Source: an uncultured Burkholderiaceae bacterium (lineage in GTDB: Bacteria; Pseudomonadota; Gammaproteobacteria; Burkholderiales; Burkholderiaceae). From it: a stretch of DNA of 8,462 nucleotides. The DNA is taken from assembly GCA_937862845.1 (NCBI GenBank), contig CALMCK010000269.1:1-8462 (forward strand), read 5' to 3'. A model generated the notes under the pieces. That model ran no database searches and was not told where the DNA came from. It worked only from the letters and a program-made list of their open reading frames with translations. Of this stretch, positions 1 to 6,135 are shown one piece after another (the first letter of the stretch is position 1; each line of letters starts with the position of its first letter). The translations under genes were made by a program, and so were the position numbers.

Positions 1-40
1 GCAATGACAAGAAAATTTTGGATATTTTATGACGCAGCGC

Positions 41-71
41 AAAAAATAAACCCTTGCGTAACAAGGGTTTA
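41..71 (-). terminator. Rho-independent terminator after mltB
   Basis: A perfect 10-bp inverted repeat (47-56 with 62-71, arm TAAACCCTTG, 5-base loop) is followed on the minus strand by a run of six T at 46-41. The T-run lies on the minus-strand side only, so it should end transcripts coming from mltB. It lies about 140 bp beyond the mltB stop, leaving an unusually long 3' untranslated stretch. Confidence 0.8.
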
Positions 72-209
72 TCGTGCATTTACTGAGACTCAGCCAAGGC
101 TCGACTCACTCAATCACGCCTCATGACACTGCGGCACATGCACGCCAAAGAGTGCTTGCGCCGCCACTTCGGCGTGGTGAGAATGACGTGGCCTGCTGCG
201 AATAAATTT
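72..209 (-). other. Long 3' untranslated stretch between mltB and its terminator
   Basis: These 138 bases have no convincing gene. They contain short inverted repeats: CTGAG/CTCAG at 83-93, AGCC/GGCT at 92-101, and a GC-rich hairpin near 160-175 (CGCCG/CGGCG arms). Short frames exist on the minus strand, but none has a ribosome site and a start codon that I would trust. The stretch is transcribed with mltB if the terminator assignment is right, so it could be a 3' UTR or a processed small RNA. That role is inference only. Confidence 0.35.
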
Positions 210-1289
210 TTACTTCATTTTGACTTTGGTCGCAGACTTGCTCGCCGGTTTGCTGCTGATCGTTTTTGATGACGAACCTCGCGCAGACATCACGCTGGTG
301 CCGAGCTCGTAGACGGACATGGCGTACATATAGCTCTTGTTGTAGCGTGTGATGGCGTAGAAGTTTTGTGAGCCGAGTACATAAAGCGTGGCTTTGTCGC
401 CATTGGGCAAATCGATCAAGGAGAGCTTGGCGTCTGGCTTAATCGCGGCATCTGAACCCACGCCATATTCATTGATTTGGCGCAACGTCAGCGATGGCTG
501 AATCGGTTTTTCGAGCAACTCTTTGAGTTTTGGGTGGTCGTTTAGGTATTCAACGTTGTACACCACGGGCTCGTTGGCAATCCAGCCGCCTTTTTGTTGG
601 AGAAAATGCGCCACCGAGCCAATCACGTCAGCGGTGTTGTTGCGCAAGTCGACTTTACCGTCACCGTCAAAATCAACGCCGTAGTCGCGCCATGAGTCGG
701 GCATGAATTGTGGCATACCGATGGCACCTGCATACGAGCCTTTAATTGAGCGCAGGGGCATTTTGTTTTCGCGTGCGAGGACGATGTACTCTTCGAGGAA
801 GTTTTTATACTCGTCGGAGCGACGCGGGTAGTCGAATGCGACGGTGGTGAGCACGTCAAAGACGTTGGTCTCGCCCATGTATTTGCCATAAATGGTTTCA
901 ACGCCGATGATGCCGACGATGACATATTCTGGCACGCCGTATTTTTGCGTGGCTCTTTTGAGCGTGTCTGCGTTTTTATTCCAAAAATCAACGCCCGCTT
1001 TGATGCGAATCGGCTCGATGTAGCGTGAGCGATAGACGCCCCAGTTTTTTTTGTAGTTCGGATTCGGTTTGTCTTTTTCAAGCTGGGCCAGCACTTTGTC
1101 GAGCTTTTCGGCGTTGTCGAATTCTTTGAGCAACTCAGCCGAGTCGTAGCCATACTTGTCGTGCATGCTTTGCACGAATTTTTTCACGTCAGAGCGCTCG
1201 GCGTAGTTGTTGATGCTTTGCGCGTGTGCGGCACTGCCAAATGCGGCGGTGAGTGCGGTGGCGATGGTCAGTTTTTGTAATGTGTTCAT
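210..1289 (-). CDS. mltB: Lytic murein transglycosylase B (MltB/Slt35 family)
   Basis: This enzyme cleaves the MurNAc-GlcNAc bond of peptidoglycan in the periplasm and leaves 1,6-anhydro-MurNAc ends. I chose the ATG at 1289 (359 aa) because an AGAGGA ribosome site lies just upstream; an in-frame TTG eight codons earlier would overlap the aceK stop. Residues 1-23 form a signal peptide with an AHA|Q cleavage site. There is no lipobox, so unlike E. coli MltB the protein is predicted to be soluble. The catalytic Glu is E131 in GVETIYG. Conserved family blocks follow: FDYPRR (about 152-157), the GSYAGAIGMPQFMPDSW block (about 184-200) and an EF-hand-like DFDGDGKVDL (206-215), matching the Ca site known in Slt35. 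The C-terminus is a Ser/Lys-rich tail of about 20 residues, and no peptidoglycan-binding domain is seen. It lies 20 bp after aceK and is probably co-transcribed with it. Confidence 0.93.
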   Translation of the reverse strand: MNTLQKLTIATALTAAFGSAAHAQSINNYAERSDVKKFVQSMHDKYGYDSAELLKEFDNAEKLDKVLAQLEKDKPNPNYKKNWGVYRSRYIEPIRIKAGVDFWNKNADTLKRATQKYGVPEYVIVGIIGVETIYGKYMGETNVFDVLTTVAFDYPRRSDEYKNFLEEYIVLARENKMPLRSIKGSYAGAIGMPQFMPDSWRDYGVDFDGDGKVDLRNNTADVIGSVAHFLQQKGGWIANEPVVYNVEYLNDHPKLKELLEKPIQPSLTLRQINEYGVGSDAAIKPDAKLSLIDLPNGDKATLYVLGSQNFYAITRYNKSYMYAMSVYELGTSVMSARGSSSKTISSKPASKSATKVKMK

Positions 1290-1309
1290 GGTGTTTTCCT
1301 CTGGTTCAA

Positions 1310-3082
1310 TCAATTATCAACGGCTGGCTCGTCATTTCGTTGACCCATTTCTGCGAAACGCAGCCAATGCGGGTAGGGATAAAAGTCCTCGATGTGGCCT
1401 GCGCGGATGCGCTCTTGATGTGTGCTCCAGTATTTCCAATCGAGCAAGTCGGCATGATAACGCATAAACACGTCACGCACTTCTGGGTCGGTCAATAAAA
1501 ATTTGGAAAACTCTTCTGGAAACACGTCCAGTCGATCAACGGGATACCAAACTTCGCCCATGTCGTCGTCGGCGTCATAACGTTTCGGAATCGGTCGGAA
1601 TTTACAATCGGTGAGGTATTCGATTTCGTCATAATCATAAAACACGACGCGGCCACCGCGCGTGACGCCGAAGTTTTTAAACAACATGTCTCCAGGGAAA
1701 ATATTCGCCGCGACCATGTCTTTAATCGCATTGCCGTATTCGATGACCGCATTGTCTTTGCGCACTTTATCGCCGCGCTGCGTGGCGTCGTGCAGATACA
1801 TATTAAGCGGCGTCATGCGGCGCTCAATGTAGACGTGGTTGATAATGACTTTGTCGCCTTCATAGTCGATTTCGGTCGGCGCGAGTTTGGTGATCTCGTC
1901 GATGAGCTCTTGAGAAAAACGCGCGCGAGGAAACGCCACATTGGAAAACTCCAGCGTGTCAGCCATACGACCAACGCGGTCATGGCGTTTCACCAACTGG
2001 TATTTTGCCTCAACAATTTCTTTATCGACCTCTTTCGGCGGCGAAATCACATCTTTAATCAACTTAAACACATACGGATACGACGGCAAAGTGAACACCA
2101 GCATCACCAAACCCTTAATCCCCGGCGCGAGCACAAAGTCATCGGTCGAGTGCTTTTGATGGTGCATGAAGTCACGGTAAAACAGCGCTTTGCCGTGTTT
2201 CTGCAAACCGATCATGCTGTACAATTCGGCCTTTGGTTTTTGTGGCAGCACGGTCTGTAAAAACTGCACCAACGCGCTGGGCACTTCACAGTCAATCATG
2301 AAGTACGCACGATTGAACGAAAACAACGAGCCCAAATGGCGGCCATTGAGCAAAATCGTGTCGGCACACAAACCGCCCGAACCGTCATCTCGCTCATGCA
2401 AAATCGGAATCGCGAACGGATGTTCATCATATCCATTGATGATTTTGCCGAGCAAATACGCGCCCTTGTTTCGGTAAAACAAAGTGCGCACCGCTTGAAT
2501 CTGTAAGTTCGGATGCGCTTCAAACAATTGATTCGATGCCTCCGTCAAACGCGCCTCAATGCACGCCACATCGCGCGCCAAATCGGTGAAGGGCGTATTC
2601 AAACTCAAATCATCGAGCATCGCCGTGAGCGACTGTGTCCAGCCATCGCGGTTCGGATAATAGCTGTTGTAGGTCGTCGATTCCGCGTCGATGTATTCGG
2701 TCGACACCACGGGTCGAACAAACAGCATGTCGCTGTGGAAATACTCGCTTTTCAACACCTTGGTCGAGACCGAATTGAAAAACGTCTCGGCGCATTCAGG
2801 CTGATGATGCGTCATCAATAGTTCAACATACGCCGTTTTCACCGCCTGCCAAAATGCCAAATCATCGTGCGACACAGCAGTATTGGCCTCAATCGCCATC
2901 ACAGTCTCTCGCACTCGCTCATCATAAAACGCGATTCGCTCCGCCGATAATTTTTGAATCTGCGGCCAATCGGCCTGCTCAAATGCGATTTTCGCCGCAC
3001 GCGCGCATTCGCGAAAACGGATGTAGTGGCTGTTGAATCCATCGAGGATGAGGGCGGCGAGTTGGGTGGATTTTTGTGTCAT
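1310..3082 (-). CDS. aceK: Isocitrate dehydrogenase kinase/phosphatase AceK
   Basis: AceK is a cytoplasmic bifunctional enzyme that phosphorylates isocitrate dehydrogenase to inactivate it and removes the phosphate to restore it. This sets the branch between the TCA cycle and the glyoxylate bypass. The regulatory N-terminal half includes the conserved THHQPE..ETFFNSV segment and the FVRP..STEYI block. The kinase-like C-terminal half has GLVMLVFTLPSYPYVFK with the ATP-binding Lys at 340 (E. coli K336), HDRVGRMAD with D375 (E. coli D371), YIERRMTPLN, and NIFPGDMLFKNFGVTR with D465 and N470, then FYDYDEIEYL with D483. All key residues seem intact. From the ATG at 3082 the product is 590 aa, close to the 578 aa of E. 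coli AceK. An in-frame TTG at 3133 would add 17 residues. Neither start has a clear ribosome site; the ATG fits family N-termini better. No aceA, aceB or icd is nearby. Confidence 0.96.
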   Translation of the reverse strand: MTQKSTQLAALILDGFNSHYIRFRECARAAKIAFEQADWPQIQKLSAERIAFYDERVRETVMAIEANTAVSHDDLAFWQAVKTAYVELLMTHHQPECAETFFNSVSTKVLKSEYFHSDMLFVRPVVSTEYIDAESTTYNSYYPNRDGWTQSLTAMLDDLSLNTPFTDLARDVACIEARLTEASNQLFEAHPNLQIQAVRTLFYRNKGAYLLGKIINGYDEHPFAIPILHERDDGSGGLCADTILLNGRHLGSLFSFNRAYFMIDCEVPSALVQFLQTVLPQKPKAELYSMIGLQKHGKALFYRDFMHHQKHSTDDFVLAPGIKGLVMLVFTLPSYPYVFKLIKDVISPPKEVDKEIVEAKYQLVKRHDRVGRMADTLEFSNVAFPRARFSQELIDEITKLAPTEIDYEGDKVIINHVYIERRMTPLNMYLHDATQRGDKVRKDNAVIEYGNAIKDMVAANIFPGDMLFKNFGVTRGGRVVFYDYDEIEYLTDCKFRPIPKRYDADDDMGEVWYPVDRLDVFPEEFSKFLLTDPEVRDVFMRYHADLLDWKYWSTHQERIRAGHIEDFYPYPHWLRFAEMGQRNDEPAVDN

Positions 3083-3154
3083 GTTTTTTAATGGGAAAAG
3101 TGTGGTTTGCACGGGAAAAACATCGATTGTCAAAACTTAAAAGATACTTGACGG

Positions 3155-3925
3155 TTATTTTTGGTCACCTGCCCTCGGCTTGCGCTTGCGCCCGGACACC
3201 AATTTATCATAAACCGCATTCGGCACAAGGCGCATGATTTTCGCGAGCACGCCCATTTGCCATGGGATGACGGTGTAGGATTTTTGTTTGTCAATCGCAG
3301 CGACGGCGCGAGCGGCGAAATCAGTGGCCTGCATGAGAAATGGCATTTTGTAAGGATTCTCTTTCGTCATCGGCGTGTCGATGAAGCCAGGCAGTATCGT
3401 GGTGACTTTAACGCCGGTGTCGTGCAGCTCGACCCGCAGGCTTTCGCAGTATTGTACGACAGCCGCTTTAGACGCGCAGTAAGCGCCCGCTCCCGGTAGG
3501 CCACGGATGGCGGCGACGCTGGCGATGCCGACCAGTGTGCCTTTGCCTGCGTCCATCATGGGTTTGATGAAGGGGTGAAAGGTGCTGGCGGTGGCGAAGA
3601 CGTTGGTGGATATGACTCGGCGAAATTGCTCGAGGTCATCAAAGTGTTCGGTGAGTGTGCCGACGGAGATGCCTGCGGCGGCGATGACGACGTCGGGTGT
3701 GCCGTGTTTGCCCATGAATTCGCGGGCGCAGTTGTGCAGATGGGCTTCGTCGTTGACATCGACGGCGTAGATTTCGTGGGTGCCTGCCAGTTTGCTGCGC
3801 AGGTCTTCGAGCGCATCGAGGCGACGGCCCACTAGGGCGAGCGTGGCGCCGTTTTGTGCGAACTGCTGTGCCATGGCGAGACCGAGGCCGCTGGATGCAC
3901 CTGTGATGAATATTTTTTGCGTCAT
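3155..3925 (-). CDS. Short-chain dehydrogenase/reductase (SDR) family oxidoreductase
   Basis: This is a 256-aa classical SDR with a Rossmann fold. The cofactor loop is TGASSGLG (8-15). Arg34-Arg35 after strand 2 suggest NADP(H) over NAD(H). D56 occupies the adenine-binding DV position. N108, S136, Y149 and K153 form the catalytic tetrad (GIAS and YCASK motifs). The usual NNAG/NAG motif reads AAAG at 82-85, so its Asn is lost. PGFIDTPMT (179-187) is the typical segment after strand 6. The C-terminus is basic (RKRKPR, 246-251). The ATG at 3925 has an AAGGA ribosome site seven bases upstream, which supports this start. The substrate cannot be told from the sequence. It follows the dsbA terminator, so it should have its own promoter in 3926-4050, and it may be transcribed with aceK, 72 bp downstream. 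Confidence 0.9.
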   Translation of the reverse strand: MTQKIFITGASSGLGLAMAQQFAQNGATLALVGRRLDALEDLRSKLAGTHEIYAVDVNDEAHLHNCAREFMGKHGTPDVVIAAAGISVGTLTEHFDDLEQFRRVISTNVFATASTFHPFIKPMMDAGKGTLVGIASVAAIRGLPGAGAYCASKAAVVQYCESLRVELHDTGVKVTTILPGFIDTPMTKENPYKMPFLMQATDFAARAVAAIDKQKSYTVIPWQMGVLAKIMRLVPNAVYDKLVSGRKRKPRAGDQK

Positions 3926-4053
3926 GAATGTGTCCTTAAACTGTGAACTCTGTTGAAGCTCGCACCGTTGAGTGGATTATTGAGCAGTGTACAATATTTA
4001 TCACATTGCGGTGGGTCGCAAAGCCTGAGCTGTGTGCGATCGTCGCTTGTGAC
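3926..4053 (-). promoter_or_regulatory. Presumed promoter region of the SDR-aceK-mltB unit
   Basis: This 128-bp gap lies between the terminator after dsbA and the SDR start, so a promoter for the SDR gene is expected here. An AT-rich patch (GATAAATATTGTACAC on the minus strand, about 3985-4000) could hold a -10 element. I do not see a convincing paired -35/-10. The AAGGA ribosome site for the SDR gene sits at its downstream end. The assignment rests mainly on context. Confidence 0.35.
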
Positions 4054-4083
4054 AAAAAACGCCGACAGTTTGGGTCGGCGTTT
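4054..4083 (-). terminator. Rho-independent terminator of the argS-dsbA unit
   Basis: A perfect 10-bp stem (AAACGCCGAC at 4057-4066 with GTCGGCGTTT at 4074-4083, 7-base loop) is followed on the minus strand by six T (4059-4054, partly within the stem). It starts 24 bases after the stop of the lipoprotein dsbA, so it closes that transcription unit and separates it from the SDR gene. Confidence 0.88.
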
Positions 4084-4106
4084 GTGTGCTTGATTAAACC
4101 GCTGTA

Positions 4107-4814
4107 TTACTTGGGTGCAGCGGCTTTGTCCATTTCAATCAGTTTATTGACCACTTGCAATGTGCGCACAGACTCTCCGCCGACGAGGTATTTGCCGTTG
4201 ACGATGATGGCGGGGACGCCTTCAATGCCGAAGCTTTCCACCATGCCTTTGACGGCGGCGATGTTGGCGTTGCTGTCAAAACCGCCGTATGCTTTGTCCC
4301 ATGTGGCGGCATCGATGCCGTTGCTGGTGCCGAATGTTTTTGCGGCGGCGGCGTCATTAAAGGCTTGTGGGTTGAAGGCGAGCGCGTCAAATACTTTTGG
4401 GTCCAATTCTTCGTTTTTGTTCAAAGCTTTAATGGCAAAGTACATTTTTTGGTGAATGCCCGTTTGTCCACCCAAATCAACGTGGTAGCGGGTGAATTTC
4501 ACGTCAGTGGGCAGTGTTTTTTTCCACACTTTAAGCGCGGGCTCGAGGCGGAAGCAATGCGGGCAGCCGTACCAAAAAAACTCGGTGACTTCTGTGGTGC
4601 CTGCGGCGACGGGTTGTGGATTGGCGATAAGTTTGTAGTCTTGCCCCGCAACGATGGTGAGGCCGTCGGTTTTAAACATCTCTGGGGTGTAAGTCACGGC
4701 ATTGCTGCTTTTCGGGGGTGTGCTGGTGGCCGCTTCGGTTATGGCACCACTTTTATCGCAGGCGGCGAGGGCGATAATGGACAGGCTGACAAGAAGTGTT
4801 TTGATGAGTTTCAT
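4107..4814 (-). CDS. DsbA-family thiol:disulfide interchange lipoprotein
   Basis: This 235-aa protein is a thioredoxin-fold oxidase with the DsbA-type active site CPHC (C84, C87) inside EFFWYGCPHC. The cis-proline is P201 in GVPAIIVNG. The region between (about 105-180) is the helical insertion expected for DsbA. The N-terminus is a type II signal: Lys residues, a hydrophobic stretch and the lipobox LAAC, giving lipidated C19. Residue +2 is Asp, which in E. coli favours inner-membrane retention, although Lys at +3 may weaken it. A linker of about 50 residues separates the lipid anchor from the fold. The ATG at 4814 has an AGGA ribosome site seven bases upstream. It lies 66 bp after a second dsbA and is clearly its paralogue: the active-site block, the KTLPxDVxF segment and the cis-Pro block all match. 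It probably introduces disulfides into exported proteins from a membrane-tethered position. Neisseria meningitidis is a known example of lipoprotein DsbAs. Confidence 0.9.
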   Translation of the reverse strand: MKLIKTLLVSLSIIALAACDKSGAITEAATSTPPKSSNAVTYTPEMFKTDGLTIVAGQDYKLIANPQPVAAGTTEVTEFFWYGCPHCFRLEPALKVWKKTLPTDVKFTRYHVDLGGQTGIHQKMYFAIKALNKNEELDPKVFDALAFNPQAFNDAAAAKTFGTSNGIDAATWDKAYGGFDSNANIAAVKGMVESFGIEGVPAIIVNGKYLVGGESVRTLQVVNKLIEMDKAAAPK

Positions 4815-4843
4815 GCTGGTTTCCTATGGATTGAATTTTAACC

Positions 4844-4870
4844 GCGCTTTTGCGAACAAGGTCGCAGCGC
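4844..4870 (-). other. Imperfect hairpin between the two dsbA genes
   Basis: GCGC (4844-4847) and TGCGA (4851-4855) pair with TCGCA (4862-4866) and GCGC (4867-4870), giving a 9-bp stem with a 3-base bulge and a 6-base loop. No U-run follows on the minus strand, so it is not a normal terminator. It could protect or attenuate the mRNA and so set unequal levels of the two DsbAs. Function is inference. Confidence 0.4.
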
Positions 4871-4880
4871 TTGTGGCGCG

Positions 4881-5534
4881 TTACTGCTGAAGTAATTGGG
4901 TGATGAGTTGGTTGGCGCGTGGCACGGCATAATCAAGGTTGCCAGCGGGTATGGCGGCGCGGCCATTGATGACAATGACGGGCACACCGTTTAGGCCAAA
5001 GCGCTCGAAAGCGGCTTGGGCGGCGGCGACTTTGGCTTTGGTGGCGCTGCTGTTATATGCATTGCGCCATGCGGTGGTAGAAATGCCTTGCGCCCGCGCC
5101 CATGTGGCGATTGCGCTGGCGGTGGTGAGCTTTTTTTTGTTGCTGTGGATGTCCACAAACACTCGATGGTGCAGGTCAAGGCGACCAAGTGCTTCGAGTG
5201 TGAAATACAGACGTTGCTGCGCTTCGTCGTGTTCGGTGATGTCGACGGGCAAACGAATGAATGTCACATCGGCGGGCAACGTTTTCGCCCAACCATCGAG
5301 CTGCTGATGGATGGCATTGCAATGCGGGCAACCATACCAAAAAAATTCGACGACTTCGACTTTACCGACCGACTGCACGCGGCCAGGGCTGGAAACGGCT
5401 TCTAGGTCATCGGTGTTGATTGTCAATGCTTGCGACTCTACGGCGCGCGCGGCGCTCGGCACGGCGACGCTCAACAGCACTGCCAATGCGGTGGCACCGA
5501 GCACAGTGCGCATAACGTGTTTGAACATGTTCAT
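4881..5534 (-). CDS. dsbA: Periplasmic thiol:disulfide interchange protein DsbA
   Basis: This 217-aa secreted thioredoxin-fold protein oxidises cysteine pairs in exported proteins and is normally re-oxidised by DsbB. Residues 1-31 form a Sec signal peptide with a likely ARA|V cleavage site. The active site is C69-P-H-C72 in EFFWYGCPHC. The cis-Pro is P185 in GVPVIVING. Residues about 95-175 form the helical insertion. The start codon directly follows the TAA of the upstream FtsN-like gene (TAAATG), which implies translational coupling. An AGG lies about nine bases before the ATG; a second ATG two codons on is also possible. It is followed after 66 bp by a lipoprotein paralogue. The argS, FtsN-like, dsbA order is common in Burkholderiales, so this copy is probably the ancestral one. 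Which paralogue is the main oxidase cannot be told from sequence. Confidence 0.92.
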   Translation of the reverse strand: MNMFKHVMRTVLGATALAVLLSVAVPSAARAVESQALTINTDDLEAVSSPGRVQSVGKVEVVEFFWYGCPHCNAIHQQLDGWAKTLPADVTFIRLPVDITEHDEAQQRLYFTLEALGRLDLHHRVFVDIHSNKKKLTTASAIATWARAQGISTTAWRNAYNSSATKAKVAAAQAAFERFGLNGVPVIVINGRAAIPAGNLDYAVPRANQLITQLLQQ

Positions 5535-6047
5535 TTAGTTGCCTGAGTTTGGAGCAGGTTTTGGCGTGACCGCTTTGGGTTTGCTGGGTTCGACGGTTTT
5601 GGTCGCTGGTTTGTCAACGGGCTTGTCGGTCGGCTTTTGCGTGGTTTTGGTGTCAGGCTTTTTATCGTTTGAGCCATTAATCATGGCGGCCAACGGGTCA
5701 TTTTCTGGGGTTTTTACCGCAGCGGCTTTGCCTGTTTTTGGCGCAGCGGGCACTGCGCCACCCGTCAATGCACCAACGCCATCGCCGGGTGAGGCGGGGA
5801 CGTTGTCACTCGGATCGAGCGGCAGTGGTGGCGCGCCATACAGCGGTGCATTGGGGTCAGTCGATTGTCCGTTTGACTCCAAAGTGGGCTGGTTGCCTAA
5901 GTTTTTAAATGGTCCGCCTTCGTCATTCATCGCAAAATACACCGCCGCCAGTGCAGCGATGAGGCCAACGACAATACCAAGACCGACATTGAGCAGCATG
6001 CCGCCGTGTTGACGGTGGTTGGGCGTGTTTTGGGTTGATGTGTTCAT
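5535..6047 (-). CDS. FtsN-like single-pass membrane protein lacking a SPOR domain
   Basis: This 170-aa protein has a short cytoplasmic N-terminus (1-15), one transmembrane helix (about 16-40, Gly/Leu/Val/Ala-rich) and a periplasmic part that looks disordered. That part starts Gly/Pro/Asp-rich, with a PNAPLYG segment at about 65-71, and ends in a Lys/Pro/Thr tail with repeated KPxDKP-like units (about 128-167). Position after argS and before dsbA, plus the N-terminal pattern, match the SPOR-domain (FtsN-like) protein of Burkholderiales, which works in cell division at the septum. The expected C-terminal SPOR domain of about 70 residues, which binds denuded glycan, is missing. No room remains for it, because the stop codon touches the dsbA start. 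The ATG at 6047 is preferred over a GTG 14 codons upstream; neither has a strong ribosome site. It might be a shortened division protein, or an unrelated proline-rich anchor. Confidence 0.7.
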   Translation of the reverse strand: MNTSTQNTPNHRQHGGMLLNVGLGIVVGLIAALAAVYFAMNDEGGPFKNLGNQPTLESNGQSTDPNAPLYGAPPLPLDPSDNVPASPGDGVGALTGGAVPAAPKTGKAAAVKTPENDPLAAMINGSNDKKPDTKTTQKPTDKPVDKPATKTVEPSKPKAVTPKPAPNSGN

Positions 6048-6135
6048 GGTGTTTGGTTTTCTGTTGTGTGTTAAATGGTGGCGAGGCACAGACTAGGACA
6101 CTGGCTGTGTGGGCCAACTCGATAATCATAACGCA

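Noticed and set aside
4..126. Short plus-strand frame (40 codons) at the left edge
   Set aside because: It runs straight through the terminator hairpin at 41-71, has no ribosome site and no recognisable motif.
1790..2260. A 156-residue plus-strand open frame within aceK
   Set aside because: It lies opposite the conserved kinase core of aceK, and its Arg/His/Gln-rich composition is an antisense artefact.
3083..3133. TTG start 17 codons upstream of the chosen aceK ATG
   Set aside because: The added residues do not resemble AceK N-termini and no ribosome site supports the TTG. The TTGACA there could be a -35 element, but no -10 follows at the right distance.
4155..4841. A 228-residue plus-strand open frame opposite the lipoprotein dsbA
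   Set aside because: It is antisense to a clear DsbA gene, is rich in Gly/Ala/Val/Cys/Phe in the way expected of reverse-complemented coding DNA, and has no family motif.
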